A stretch of 49,676 bases of DNA from Eimeria necatrix (GCF_000499385.1 NW_013655096.1:1-49676), one strand, 5' to 3'; counted from the first letter of the stretch, positions 12,182 to 22,420 are shown. Notes: a model not told the origin generated them from the sequence alone. Program-made: numbers and translations.

Positions 12182-12573
12182 CAGCGGCGGCGGTCGCAGC
12201 GGCAAAGGCGGCGGTTGAGTGGATTGGCCCGCGCGCACACGAACGTGTGCTGCTGCTGCTGCTGCCGTTGCTGCTGCTGCTGCTGCCGTTGCTGCTGCTG
12301 CTGCTGCTGCTGCTGGCTTACCGCAAAAGGCTGCTGCCTTGGGGTGCTGGAAGATAAGACTCTTGAGGCTTCCTGCTGCCTGCAGGCCCCTGAGGACTGT
12401 TCGTTTGGCCACGAGCACAGCAACAGTGCAGCAGCAGCAGCAGAAGCAGCAGCAGCAGCTCAGCAGCAGCAGCCTCTCCACAGCAGCGCCGCGCCAGCTG
12501 CTGCGGCGGCTGCTGCTGTCAGTCAGCAGCGAAAAAGCATCTGCTGCGCTGCGCAGATCCGTGCCCCCATCCT
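9601..12573 (-). CDS. Polytopic membrane protein, multi-exon (5' end not found)
   Basis: Six exons on the minus strand join in phase: about 12573-12322 (may itself hold a CTG intron), 12125-12013, 11432-11314, 11074-10952, 10213-10021 and 9903-9601. Donors are GTAAGC, GTAAGA, GTAAGC, GTAAGG and GTGAGT; three acceptors follow CTG-rich tracts. The protein starts with a soluble part (EDGGTDLRSAADAFSLLTD), then hydrophobic spans such as LGLISDSIFAPYNFLAVFF, LYVIVFLSVSLSFLPSF, LLLLRFFEFFFIFFLGAIAF and LTLLLLNVLVLPLVLLL, a Gln-rich loop, and a last hydrophobic helix before SARKK at TAG 9601-9603. I do not recognise it securely. The order of spans, an Arg-rich loop and a helix with a central Glu recall XK-related proteins, but this is weak. 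The start lies upstream and other small exons could be missing. Splice-site quality and unbroken phase are the main support. Confidence 0.5.
10400..10940. repeat. CTAG-tetramer array inside membrane-protein intron
   Basis: About 540 bases of GCTAGCTA-type sequence with CCAGCTAG variants. It occupies the intron 10951-10214 of the minus-strand membrane-protein gene, between a GTAAGG donor and a CTGCAG acceptor. Confidence 0.75.
11098..11166. repeat. AT-rich AATAAT/AAATAAAT tract
   Basis: A short AATAAATAAT tract sits in the membrane-protein intron 11313-11075, between the exon ending at 11314 and the next starting at 11074. On the sense strand it is T-rich and lies upstream of the CTCCCCAG acceptor. 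A 45-codon Lys/Arg-rich open frame on the plus strand (ATG 10993) overlaps this exon and is not called. Confidence 0.6.
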
Positions 12574-12575
12574 CT

Positions 12576-12611
<36 letters not shown>

Positions 12612-12903
12612 GTTCAGACGCAGTCAAGACCCAGCAGCAGCGGCAGCAGTAGCAACCCGCAGCAGCACCATAGCTAGCGTGAACCCAGTAACAGACGCAA
12701 GAACACCAGTACCAGCAGCAGCAGCAGCAGCAGCAGCAAATGAGTGCAGCAGCAGCAGCAGCAGCAAATGAGTGCAGCAGCAGCAGCAGGACCGTGTATG
12801 AAGTGGGTGCCGTTTCCAAACAGCAGCATATTCGTGTAGACGTGCAGCAGCGGGAGATGAGTCAGAGGCAAAGACACAGCCTCAATCTCTTCGAGGCGAC
12901 TGG

Positions 12904-12939
<36 letters not shown>

Positions 12940-13007
12940 CAGCAGCAAACGCCTTTGTCTGCACGCACGCATGCGCACGCAGCAAGCACCGCCTTCCGCC
13001 GCCGCAC

Positions 13008-13051
<44 letters not shown>

Positions 13052-13270
13052 CGCAGTTCCACTGCCAACTAAACGCAGCAGAACCAGTGCCGGACACAGC
13101 GGCGGCGGCAGCAGCAGCAGAACGCCCAGCAGCAGCAGCAGCACAAAACGCAGCAGCTCTACGCCCGCGGACAGAAGCAGCACCAGCAGCAGCAGCGCCA
13201 GCAGCAGCAGCATGAGACAAAGCAGCCCTGCGCCCGCGGACAGAAGCGGCAACAGAAAACCCAGCAGCAA

Positions 13271-13328
<58 letters not shown>

Positions 13329-13329
13329 C
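12574..13329. other. Triplet-rich stretch, no gene assigned
   Basis: Mostly CAG runs on the plus strand (12573-12660, 12700-12790, 13010-13060, 13260-13325) with short unique pieces. Upstream exons of the minus-strand membrane protein and downstream exons of the 13330-14302 gene are both expected here but I could not place them. A 17-base string, CGCCCGCGGACAGAAGC, occurs twice (about 13165 and 13231). Confidence 0.4.
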
Positions 13330-13469
13330 CTCCAGGAAGAGGCTGAGCCCGAGAAGCGCTGCTGCTGCCTTAAGGGGCTGCCGGTCTGCGAGGTAAATTA
13401 TGGAAAGATGAAAAGAAGAAAGAGACTGAAGAGACAAGACTAAAAGAGAAGTCCCCACGACGCCCCTGC

Positions 13470-13501
<32 letters not shown>

Positions 13502-13627
13502 GGAACAGCAGCAGCAGCAGCAGCGTGAGCGCGAGAAGCAGCCACCGAATGCGCCTGCAGCAGCAAGCAAAAGCACCAGCGGCAGCCGGAAAAGCAGCCG
13601 AGCAGCACCAGCAGCACAGCAGCAGTA

Positions 13628-13663
<36 letters not shown>

Positions 13664-13799
13664 ACAGCAGCAGCAGCAGCAAGAGCGGCAGCAGCAGCCT
13701 ACGTCCTGAAGAGCAGCAGGGCGTTGAGGGAGTGCAGAAAGATATTCACTGCATGCATTGTAAGGGTGCACCAAACCCTGAGCTGCAGCCAGTAGCTTC

Positions 13800-13832
<33 letters not shown>

Positions 13833-13972
13833 CGCGGTTGTGCCGATGATGCTGCCGCTGCCGTTGCTGCAGCAAAGTCGGCTGCTGCTGCTGCGGCCGA
13901 GAGCTCAGCAGCGGCACGTGGCCTTCGGCATGGCCCCCGCCTTCTAAATCGCTCTCCAGCCGCAACTGCTGC

Positions 13973-14008
<36 letters not shown>

Positions 14009-14302
14009 CCATGCGCAGCCTCCTGCTGCAGCTGCTGTTCCTGGGGGGCCGCGTGGGCCTCGTGCAGCGGCGCCTCCATCCCGCGTCAGCTTTAGAGGAC
14101 GCTGCTGCTGCTGCTGCTGCTGCTGCGGTTCCTGCTGCCGCTGCTGGCTTTCCTGCTGATGCTGCTGCAGCCTTTCCTGCTGCTGCTTTTGCAGCGCTGC
14201 CGCCTCTGCGGCTGCTGCTGCTGCTGTGTCGCTTTTCCTGCTGCTATTGCTGTTGTGGCTCCTGTGGCTGTGCCTGCTGCTGCGGCGGCTGCTGCTCTTA
14301 TG
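13330..14302 (-). CDS. Two exons of an unknown Ala/Gln-rich protein (partial)
   Basis: Exon 14302-13703 (minus strand) stays open for 200 codons in one frame, starting after TTGTAG, and ends CAGGAC|GTAGGC. Exon 13554-13330 starts after CTGCTGCAG, continues in phase 0 for exactly 75 codons and stops at GAG|GTCTGC. Unique stretches read SRKLLAAAQGLVHPYNACSE, YLSALPQRPAALQD, then AHSVAASRAH and DRQPLKAAAALLGLSLFLE. There is no in-frame ATG, so the start lies in an upstream exon. The last 35 codons contain a hydrophobic span, or a pyrimidine-rich intron that happens to be open. No family is recognised. An overlapping minus frame with ATG at 14079 is also open and Gln-rich; I prefer the frame that splices cleanly. 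Confidence 0.35.
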
Positions 14303-14899
14303 AAGCTACAAGGCCTGCTTTGACCCGTTGTCTGCTGCTGCTGCTGCTGCCGCAGCTGTTGCTGCTGCCAGAGACGCCGCTGCAGCGGCAGCAGCAGCAG
14401 CAGCAACAGTGTACGCGCTCAGTGTCTGCTTTAACTGCTAGATCGTCCACTAACGGGCTTTTGTATTAGTTTCAAAGGGCTGCAGCGGCAGCAGCAGCTG
14501 CAGCAGCAGCAGCAGCAGCAGGGCGTTGCTGCAGCACGCAAGTGCTATTCCAGCAGCACAGGATACATTTCATCCTTATGAATTAACATTTATTATTAAT
14601 TTGTTTTGTTTTTTTCTTTGGAGAACTAAACATTGCTCAGCAGCAACGAGCCCTATCCTGGGGGGCCCCATGGGCCGCCTGGGTCTGGTCAGCAGCAGCA
14701 GCAGCTGCTGCTGCTGCTGCTGCTGCAGCTCGTGCTGCAGCATGCAGCAGCAGCTTTAGAAGTTGGGTTGAGGCGCTGCTGCCAAAAGAGCTGGACTCAG
14801 CTGGCGGTCCCTCCGGCTCGTGCAGAGGCAACACAGCAGCAGCAGCTGCTGCAGCAGCAGCAGCAGCAGACAACGGGTCAAAGCAGGCCTTGTAGCTTC
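14302..14899. repeat. Inverted repeat of about 48 bp
   Basis: Bases 14302-14348 (starting GAAGCTACAAGGCCTG) reappear as the reverse complement at 14852-14899. The arms include 28 bases of unique sequence plus adjoining CTG triplets, and are about 500 bases apart. The left arm ends where the unknown minus-strand exon begins. Confidence 0.75.
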
Positions 14900-15016
14900 A
14901 GCAGCAGAAGCAACCGAAGCAGTAGTAGCAGCATGAGCAAGAGCAGCCACAGTAGTAGCAGCAGCAGTACGAGCAGCCGCCGTAGCAGTGGCAGTAGCAG
15001 CAAGAGCAGCCGCAGT

Positions 15017-15048
<32 letters not shown>

Positions 15049-15855
15049 TAGCAAGAGCAGCTGCAGTAGCAGCACCAGTAGCAGCAAAACCAGCCGCATA
15101 AGCACCACCAGCAGCAGCAAGAGCAGCGGCAGCAACAAGAACAATCGCAGCAACAAGAACAGCAGCAGTAGCGGTGGCAGCAGCAGCAACAGCAGCAGCA
15201 GCAGCAGCAGCAGTAAAAGCAGCGGCATCAACAAGAGCAGCTGCACGTGCTTCTGCAGCAGCTGCTGCTGCTTTATTTCCAGACATAGAAGAAACCTTTC
15301 GTAGCAGCAGCAACAGCAGCAGCAGCAGTAGCAGCAGTAGCAGCAGCAGTAGCAGCAGCACCAGCAGTAGCAGTAGCGCCAGCAGCAGCTCTGCTGCAGC
15401 AGCAGCAGCAGCAGCAGCAGCAATTAGCTTTGTTTGTTCGTTTGCTTCTGTGGGACTTACAGAGAATGAATTCTTGAAACGAATTCACTTTCATTTAATT
15501 CCGAAATGAATTTAATTTTGATTTATTTTTTTGTCTTGTAAAATTGACCACCGCCAAATGCTGCTAAAGTAATGAAGAAAATGAAATTAAAATAACAAAA
15601 AAGGTGAAATAAACAATAAAAAGAAATAAAAATAAATAAAAGAAATAAATAAAAATAAAAAAAAGAGAGAAAATGAAAAGAAAATGGAAAACGAGGAAGA
15701 ATTGACTTTGAAAAAGATGAAGATGGAAATAAAAAGGAATTTAAGAATTGAATATTTATAATTGCAATTAATTGCAAATCATAAAAATAAAAAGTAAATG
15801 GGAAGCAATTTAATGAAGCGAGGCGAAAACTCACAGCGAAGAAAACACGGAGAGC
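14900..15855. other. CAG-rich then AT-rich stretch
   Basis: 14900-15425 is nearly continuous AGC/AGT triplet sequence (poly-Ser in one plus frame). 15426-15520 is unique but carries no recognisable coding. 15560-15850 is A-rich with AAATAAA and AAAGAAAT motifs. The AT-rich part and the heptamer array that follows look like an intron of a minus-strand gene, but no exon partner was identified. Confidence 0.4.
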
Positions 15856-15857
15856 CA

Positions 15858-15895
15858 AAACCCTAAACCCTAAACCCTAAACCCTAAACCCTCGT
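15858..15895. repeat. Telomere-type array (AAACCCT)5
   Basis: Five AAACCCT units. On the minus strand it reads AGGGTTTAGGG directly after ACGAG, so it may supply a 5' splice site of the kind seen in other genes here. Confidence 0.85.
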
Positions 15896-16087
15896 TGAGG
15901 GGTATTGGTGACGGTGCTCTTTGGTTCTCTGTGGTTTAAGAAGAAGGCCAAAACTGAAGGTTGGGGACCTGACAAAAAGTTGCTGCTGCTGCAGTGCTGC
16001 TGCTGCTGCTGCAGCAAGAGCAGCACGGGCAGCAGCAGCAGCAGCAGCAGCGTGGCGCTGCTGCTGCTGCAGTGTACACTCCAGCAC
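15896..16087 (-). CDS. Possible exon, unknown Gln/Ala-rich protein
   Basis: On the minus strand a frame open through 16087-15896 reads poly-Ala and Gln, then unique sequence LFVRSPTFSFGLLLKPQRTK followed by EHRHQYPSTR. It ends exactly where an AGGGTTT array starts (ACGAGG|GTTTAG). The same GG|GTTTAG junction fits a splice donor in the GCP4-like gene at 39729/39730. The plus strand is also open here (FGSLWFKKKAKTEGWGPDKK), so strand is uncertain. It may belong to the unknown gene at 13330-14302. Confidence 0.25.
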
Positions 16088-16146
16088 GGCTGACTAAAGA
16101 AGAGGGGAAAAAAGCGACTACGTGGGGCGTCGACTAAGACACAACA

Positions 16147-16180
<34 letters not shown>

Positions 16181-16358
16181 GCGGCGCTTGGTGACCTGCT
16201 GCTGCTGCTGCGAGCCTACTGCTGCTGCTGCGCGACATGTGCAGCAGCAGCTGCTGCTGCGCAGCGCTTTGCTGGCGCCAGCGCTAAGGCGTCGGTGCGC
16301 TACAAGATGTGCAGTGCAGGAGCGGCTGCGGGGGCTGTTGCTGCAGCTGCTGCTGCAT

Positions 16359-16393
<35 letters not shown>

Positions 16394-16570
16394 GCGCGTT
16401 TCTGCTGGGAGGGCGCAGTAGTTGCTGCTGCTGCCCGACGGTCTCGGGGACCTGTGGATTCACCTGGCGGCATCGAAGACGCGGGCATCTGCTGCTGCAG
16501 CAGCAGCAGCAGCAGCAGCAGCGCAATAGCTCTCCGCGCCCGCGCCTCCTCAAGAGGAACCTCGGCCGCG

Positions 16571-16608
<38 letters not shown>

Positions 16609-16784
16609 CTCCTTGCTCGCCTCCCCCCCCCCCCCCCCCCCNNNNNNNNNNNNNNNNNNNNNNNNNNNNNNNNNNNNNNNNNNNNNNNNNNNNNNNNNNN
16701 NNNNNNNNNNNNNNNNNNNNNNNNNNNNNNNNNNNNNNNNNCCCTCCCCCCCCACCCCCCCCCCGCCGCTGCTGCTGCTGCTGC

Positions 16785-16835
<51 letters not shown>

Positions 16836-16843
16836 AGCAGCAG
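16088..16843. other. Triplet-rich stretch with assembly gap 16642-16741
   Basis: CTG and CAG runs with short unique islands (16255-16330, 16430-16490). Both strands are open in these islands and none could be tied to a gene. The 100 N at 16642-16741 are flanked by poly-C (19 C on the left, C-rich on the right), which probably stopped sequencing; real gap length is unknown. The 3' flank of the oocyst wall protein gene lies here. Confidence 0.6.
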
Positions 16844-18237
16844 CTAGAGGGGGTGCCCCCTGAAGAGCGCGCCGGGGACCTTGCGGACGCAGTAAGTGTT
16901 GAAGAGTTTGTGGGTTTTGGGGCAGCTGCGCTTCGGGGGTTTGGCCTCGAGTTTGAGGCAAAAGCCTTTGCCGTCTTTTTGAAAGCCTTCTTCGCAGTTG
17001 TCGTTGGCGGGCAGCCGCTCCGTCCAGACGCAGTCTTGGCCGCGGAGTTTGGCATTTAACGGACAAGTGCATGCGGCCTGGGCGAGGCTTTTCCTGCTGC
17101 AGCTGCTGCTGCTGCTGCTGCTGCTGCTGCCTTGCTGCAGCTTGAAGCCCATGGGGCAGTTCAGCAGCAGCGGGGCCTCGAAGAGCCGCACGCAGGTGCC
17201 CTGGGGCGTGGCTTCGCCCTCGGGACAGAAGGGCTTTGCTGCTGCTGTCTCTGTGGAAACGCAGTACTTGTCTTTGAGGAGGGCCCCCTGGGGGCACAGC
17301 AGCTGGGGCCCCACGAGGGCCTCCCTGCTGCAGCCCTGGCCGCTGCTGCGGAAGCCCAGGGGGCAGCTGGGGCCCAGGGGAGCAGCAGCAGCTCTTCGGA
17401 CGCACTGGCCTGCTTCCAGCAGCGCATCTGGGGGGCACTTGAGGGCCGGGGGGCTGCTGCTGAGGACCTCGCAGCTGCTGCTGCTGCGCTGCAGCAGCGG
17501 GCCCCCTGCTGCTGCTGCTGCCTTCCCGCTGCTGCGGCTGCCCTCGGGACACACGCTGCTGGCCTTCGCTGTCCGCCGCTGCACGCACTGCCCCTCCAGC
17601 AACTCCGAGTCCTTGGGACACAGCAGCAGCAGCTCCTTCTCGAGGACTTTGAGGCATTTGTTTTCTGCCAAGTGATAGCCGGGGGGGCAGCTGCTGCTGG
17701 GGGCTGACAGCAGCAGCAGCAAACAGTCTTTGCCGTCAAACTCGAAGTCTGGAGGACACACTGGGTTTGCTGCTACTCGCTGGCTGCTGCGGCAGAGGCC
17801 GTCCTGCAGCAGCGCGCCCAGCGGGCACTGCTGCTGCGGCGGCGAGACTTCGAGTTTGCTGCAGCTGCCGTTCTGCAGCACAAAGCCCAGCGGGCAGCTC
17901 TGTGCTGCAGCAGCAGTTTCCTCCACAAGACACTTCTCGTGGCCCCCCTGCTGCTGCAGCACAGCCCCCGGAGGACACACTGCTGCTGCTTTCTGTTTGC
18001 TTTCGCGGAAGCAAACTTCCCTGTCTTCCGAGGGCTTGAAGCCCGGCGGACACGAGACTGCAGCAGCAACTTCTTGCGTTTTGCTGCAGCTCACTCCGTT
18101 GAAAACGAAGTTTTTTGGACAAGACGAAAGCGCTGTTGTCTTCTCTTCAAACTCGCACTTCTCCCCCACCAGCTGCTGCCCCACAGCGCAGCTCAGCTCC
18201 GCCTTCGTCGCCCGCTCCACCACGCACTCCGCGCCCT

Positions 18238-18291
<54 letters not shown>

Positions 18292-20129
18292 GCAGCGGCG
18301 GAGAGAGGGGTAACGGCGGGGGGCAACGGGCGCCTTTCGGCAACGGAGGGCGCGCGAGGCTGAGGGATTCCTAGCTAGCTAGCTAAGGATACAGCTGGCT
18401 AGCTAGCTAGCTAGCTAGCTGGCTAGCTGGCTAGCTAGCTAATGAGGCATGTAGCTAGCTAGCTGAGGGGCTAGCTGGCTGCCTGGAACAATGCCTAGCT
18501 GGATTGCTCCTGGATGAGCGCCTAGCTGGATGGATAGCTGGAGAGCTAAAGGCCTAGCTGGATAACTGGCTAGCTGGCTAGCTAGCTGGATGGCTGGCTA
18601 GCTGCCTAGCTAGCTGACTAGCTAGCCAGCTAGCTAGCCACCTAGTTAACGAAGTGGCTGTGTGCGTGGGTAGCTCTCGAGCCAACTCTACAGCTAGCTA
18701 GCTACCCAGCTAGCTAGCTGCCCAGCTAGCTAGCTAGCTAGCTAGCTAGCTAGCTAGCTAGCTAGCTAGCTAGCTACAGGGAGAAGGCATGACGGCACGT
18801 GAAGCAGCAGAATAGCCAAAGGCCTGGCCTTTAGGGTTTCTGCTGCCCCCATAACCCTTTAAACTCTAAACCCTAAACCCTAAACCCTCTAAATCCTAAA
18901 CCCTAGACTCCGAAGCTTCCTAACTCTCTAAACACTGAACGCTAAACCTCCTCATAAACCCTCTAAACCCCTATAAACCCTCAGAAACCCTCATAAACCC
19001 TCAAACCCTCATAAACCCTCATAAACCCTCATAAACCCTCATAAACCCTCATAAACCCTCATAAACCCTCATAAACCCTCGAAACCCTCGTAAACCCTTT
19101 AAATCGGTTAAGCTCTCTAAACCCTCAAAGCCCCAAAAGCCTCAAATCGCTGATAAACCCTTTTAACTCCAAATTGCCCAAACCCTTAGAACCCTCTAAA
19201 CCCTTAAAACCCTTAAAACCCTTAAAACCCTTAAAACCATTAAAACCCTTAAAACCCTTAAAACCCTTAAAACACTTAAAACCCTTAAAACCCTTAAAAC
19301 CCTCTAAAGCTGTCTAGACCCTGCAAACCCTCAAAACTGTGTAAACCCTTTTAGCCTTCTTAAACCCTCTAAAACCCTTCAAACCCTTGAAACACTCTAA
19401 ACCCTTGAAACCCTCTGAAGCCTTGAAACACTCTAAACCCTTGAAACCCTCTAAACCCTTGAAACACTCTAAACCCTTGAAACACTCTAAACCCTCGAAA
19501 CACTCTAAACCCTCGAAACTCCTTAAACCCTTCGAACCCTCTAAACCCTCAAAAGCCTCTAGAGCCCCTCAAAAAGAGTCCCAAACCCCCAAACCCTCTA
19601 AACCCTCTAAACCCTCTAAACCCTCTAAACCCTACAAACCCTCTAAACCCCTCCAAAGCTGTCTAAGCGCCATAAACCCTCTAAACCCTTAAAACACTTA
19701 AAACCCTCTAAACCCTGATTACCCTCTAAACCCTTAAAACCCTCTAAACCCTTAAAACCCTCAGAGCTGTCTCCAACCCTCGAAATCCCCTAAACCCTCG
19801 CTAGCCCCTCTAGTTGCTGCAAACCCCGCTTCAGGCCCAGCTCGCCGAAGCCCAACCCCTAAACCCTAAACCCTAAACCCTAAACCCTAGAGGGTGTGGG
19901 GGTGCTGCAACTGACGTCGAGAGCGGCCTTGGGGGGGCAGGGGCTGATGGGCTTTCTTTCTTTTTCTTTGATGCACTGGCCATTCAAAAGAGTCCATCCC
20001 GCGTGGCACTCTTCTGCTGCATCCATGACATCTTCGTCGCCCAGAGCAGCAGCAGGAGTGGGGGCGAAGACGCAGAGCAGCAGCAGCCCGGAGAGGAGGA
20101 AGGCCCCGCGGCGGCGGCCGCGGGGCGGC

Positions 20130-20161
<32 letters not shown>

Positions 20162-20227
20162 GGGCGCTGCAGCGGGGGCCGCGGCGCACGCAGACGCAGC
20201 AGCGCCAACTCTCAAAGATAATCCCAT
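16844..20227 (-). CDS. Oocyst wall protein, COWP-type Cys-rich (two exons)
   Basis: Exon 1 is 20227-19916 and exon 2 is 18235-16844 (minus strand), 312 + 1392 bases, 567 residues. The start ATG is at 20227; an in-frame ATG at 20395 would add 56 residues. A secretion signal (core FLLSGLLLLCVFA, then TPAAALG) follows an Ala-rich N-terminus. The mature part is twenty two-Cys units of the form C-P-x-G-x7-C, mostly 12 residues from first to second Cys (CPLGFVLQNGSC, CPPDFEFDGKDC), with 9-14 residues between units. The exon junction falls inside unit 2, and joining GAC|GTCAGT to CTGCAG|GGC gives CPPKAALDGAEC with the expected 12-residue spacing. Two units carry homopolymer insertions in the loop. 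Family members are secreted into wall-forming bodies and disulphide-linked in the oocyst wall. The stop at 16844-16846 follows the last Cys by 15 codons. Confidence 0.85.
18236..18290. repeat. (CTG)n run abutting the COWP 3' splice site
   Basis: On the plus strand this is CAG x about 16 (18239-18289). On the coding strand it is a CTG run that leads directly into CAG|GGCGCGGAG, the acceptor of COWP exon 2. Confidence 0.85.
18372..18776. repeat. CTAG-tetramer array in COWP intron
   Basis: About 400 bases of GCTAGCTA-type sequence ending in an uninterrupted run at 18724-18774. It lies inside the single intron (19915-18236) of the oocyst wall protein gene. Confidence 0.9.
18843..19890. repeat. 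Degenerate telomere-type array in COWP intron
   Basis: About 1 kb of AAACCCT variants on the plus strand: ATAAACCCTC x about 9 near 19000-19080, TTAAAACCC near 19195-19290, CTCTAAACC near 19380-19660, and perfect AAACCCT at 19858-19888. It starts about 25 bases after the intron donor on the coding strand. An open plus-strand frame (19387-19692, Lys-Pro-Ser repeats) is only this array read in triplets. Confidence 0.95.
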
Positions 20228-20927
20228 TGGGAATAAAACAAAAAATCTGAGAAAGACTGCCGGCAAAAAGTCGGAGGCAGAAGACGAGGCTTCTGGAGTG
20301 TACTGACACCCCACGCACCGGCCGAGGTCACCTGCTCGGCCCTGCGCGGACACGCAGGGGGAAAACGGCTGGAAAAAAGTACCTAAATCAGTCAACTAAA
20401 CTGTCAAAACAATAAAAATAGAAAATAAAACTGTTTTATGATTCCAGAGACTCTCCTGCAGACGCAAACACCCCTCTCGCGCACACCGGCAGGCGGGGAG
20501 CAGCAGCAGCAGCAGCAGCAGCCGCCGGTCCGCTGGCGACTGCTGCTGCTGCTGCTCGCCGCTGCTGCTGCTGCAGCTAACGCCCTAAAACCCAACTTTT
20601 CCAATTATTTACTTTTATTTACTTTTTATCAGTTCATTTTGTCCACTTTGATTCCAATTCGACGCTGCTTTGCTCCGCAAGCCACGCGCGCCGCCGCCGG
20701 GCCAAGCGCGCAGCCCGCGTGGCGCCATCCCGAGCACGGGAAACTCAATAAAGTCACCTTCGCACTTCGAAATAAACATTTTAATATTAATTAAAATTGC
20801 CAATTTAACTATTTAAAGTAGATTTAGCTCGACCTATTCAGATTTAACTGCTGCTTCACCCCGCACAGCCGGTGCTTGCATTGAGGCGGCCAGTACCACC
20901 AGTCTCTAGGGTGTCTGTACACCACAG
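20228..20927. other. 5' region of COWP and flank
   Basis: 20228-20395 stays open in the COWP frame and may be 5' UTR or an N-terminal extension. 20400-20900 contains AT-rich patches, one CAG and one CTG run, and a unique GC-rich patch (20660-20740). A plus-strand ORF at 20438-20794 (118 codons) begins with a plausible hydrophobic stretch but ends in AT-rich sequence; I do not call it. Confidence 0.4.
20910..20923. promoter_or_regulatory. Palindrome-like motif GGTGTCTGTACACC
   Basis: This 14-mer, with palindromic 5-base arms, lies 4 bases before ATG 20928. The same 14-mer occurs twice just before the GCP4-like start codon. Role unknown. Confidence 0.35.
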
Positions 20928-21422
20928 ATGGGCCCCACAGCAGCAACAGCCCCTAGAGGCCTTTCCAAAACCTTTAAAAGCTTTCCAAAATCTCTGAGGG
21001 GCCCCCTGGAAGCTCTAAGGGGGGCCCCTGCCGCTGCTGCTGCTGTAGGGGCCCCAAGGGGCCCCTCTGGGGCCCCCAAAGGCCCCAGAAAACCCCCAAA
21101 CTCTGCAGGGGCCCCCAGCAGCAGAGGCTCTACTCAAGAGCTGCTGCCTTGTGAGCCCGAGGCAGCTGCGCATGCACGGAATGCTGGGGGCTGCAGCAGC
21201 TGCAGCGGGAGGCCCTTAGCTGCGGCACAGCAGCGAAATGAATTGCAGCTGAAGGGCCAAACTGCTGCTTCAAACATTTCCTGGGGGCCCCTGGGGGGCC
21301 CCTGGGGGCCCTTTGGGGGCCCTTTGGGAGCACTCAGGGGGGCCCTTTGGGGGCCCCCTTGGGGGCCCCAAGGCAGTGAGACTTTCTTTGCTGCTGCTAC
21401 AGAAAAACAGGACGCCTTGTGA
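20928..21422 (+). CDS. Possible Gly/Pro-rich protein, unknown
   Basis: ATG 20928 opens 164 codons to TGA 21420. Much of it is Gly-Pro-rich because it crosses GGGGCCC-type repeats, but residues near the start (GLSKTFKSFPKSLRG) and in the middle (STQELLPCEPEAAAHARNAG) are not repetitive. A 14-base motif shared with the GCP4-like upstream region sits directly in front. It could be a short first exon. The minus strand is partly open over the same stretch. No family recognised. Confidence 0.25.
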   Translation: MGPTAATAPRGLSKTFKSFPKSLRGPLEALRGAPAAAAAVGAPRGPSGAPKGPRKPPNSAGAPSSRGSTQELLPCEPEAAAHARNAGGCSSCSGRPLAAAQQRNELQLKGQTAASNISWGPLGGPWGPFGGPLGALRGALWGPPWGPQGSETFFAAATEKQDAL

Positions 21423-21610
21423 AACAGCTAGCTAGCTGCAGCTGCGCGGGCAGCTAGCCGCAGCTAGCTAGCTGGGCAGCAGTGGCTAGCTGGCCAGCAC
21501 TGACAGCCAGCTAGCTGTGACTTGTTAGTTCTCTGAGGCCAGCTCAAAGCTGCAGCTTCTGCAGCATCAAGCAAAGACCCCACAGCCAGCCCTGTGCGCT
21601 GCCTATGCCT

Positions 21611-21649
<39 letters not shown>

Positions 21650-22420
21650 GCAGCAACCCATGCAGCAGGATGCAGCAGCTGCAACACTCTAGTCTGCTCC
21701 TCAAGAATAAGCACAGCTGGCGGGGGGGCTCTAATAAGCTATTTACCAAAGTCAGGGGCCCCCAGAAGACCCTAGCAGCGCCTTGGGGCCCCTGGGGGGC
21801 CCCCGGGGCCCCTGGGGGGCCCCCGGGGCCCCAGGGGGGCCCCCGGGGCCCCAGGGGGGCCCCCGGAGCCCCCAGGGGGACCCCAAGGCCCCCAAAGGGG
21901 CCACAGAGGGCTGGGGGCTAGTGGCTGTTATCAGCGACTAAGTTAAGGGGCCCCCCAACGCCTTACAGCAGCAGCAGATAATGATTGGGGGCCCCACAGT
22001 CACTACCTAGGGGGCCCCCCGCAGACACTTGGGGGGCCCCACTGCAGCAATATTAAACAAAGAAAGGTAAGGCCTGTAAGAAGGCCTTTCTTCATTCCAG
22101 TCTTCTCTTTAGCGTTTTTCAGCTGCCGCCGTGGCAGCAACAGCAGCGGCAGCAACTGCTCCTGCTGCTGTTGCTTCTGCAGCAGCAGCTGCCGCAGCAG
22201 CTGCAGCTGCTGCTGCAGCGACTCGAAGCAAAATTTCCTCTTTTCAGCGCACTGTGACGCAGGGGGCCCCCAGAGAACTCCAGGGGCCCCCCGTGTCTCC
22301 CCAAGGGGCCCTGAAGGGCCCCCCGAACTGCAAAAACCCCCTAACGCAGCAGCAGCAGCGGCAGCAACTGCTGCTGCCGCTGCTGCTGCTGCTGCTGCTG
22401 CTGCAGATGAGGGAGCCGGC
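21000..22420. repeat. GGGGCCCC-type palindromic repeat region
   Basis: Irregularly spaced GGGGGCCCC/GGGGCCCCC palindromes at 21000-21120, 21270-21370, 21740-21910, 21940-22040 and 22260-22330, interrupted by a CTAG patch (21425-21515) and CAG/CTG runs. It lies 3' of the DLST gene. No gene is supported in 21423-22572. Confidence 0.75.

Noticed and set aside
16284..17657. 457-codon minus ORF overlapping COWP
   Set aside because: It overlaps COWP exon 2 in another frame, spans the N gap and contains only Gln/Pro/Ser shadow sequence.
19387..19692. Lys-Pro-Ser repeat protein ORF
   Set aside because: It is the AAACCCT-type array read in triplets and lies in the COWP intron.
18843..19890. True chromosome end (telomere)
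   Set aside because: The array is degenerate, lies between two coding exons that splice together, and unique genes continue on both sides.
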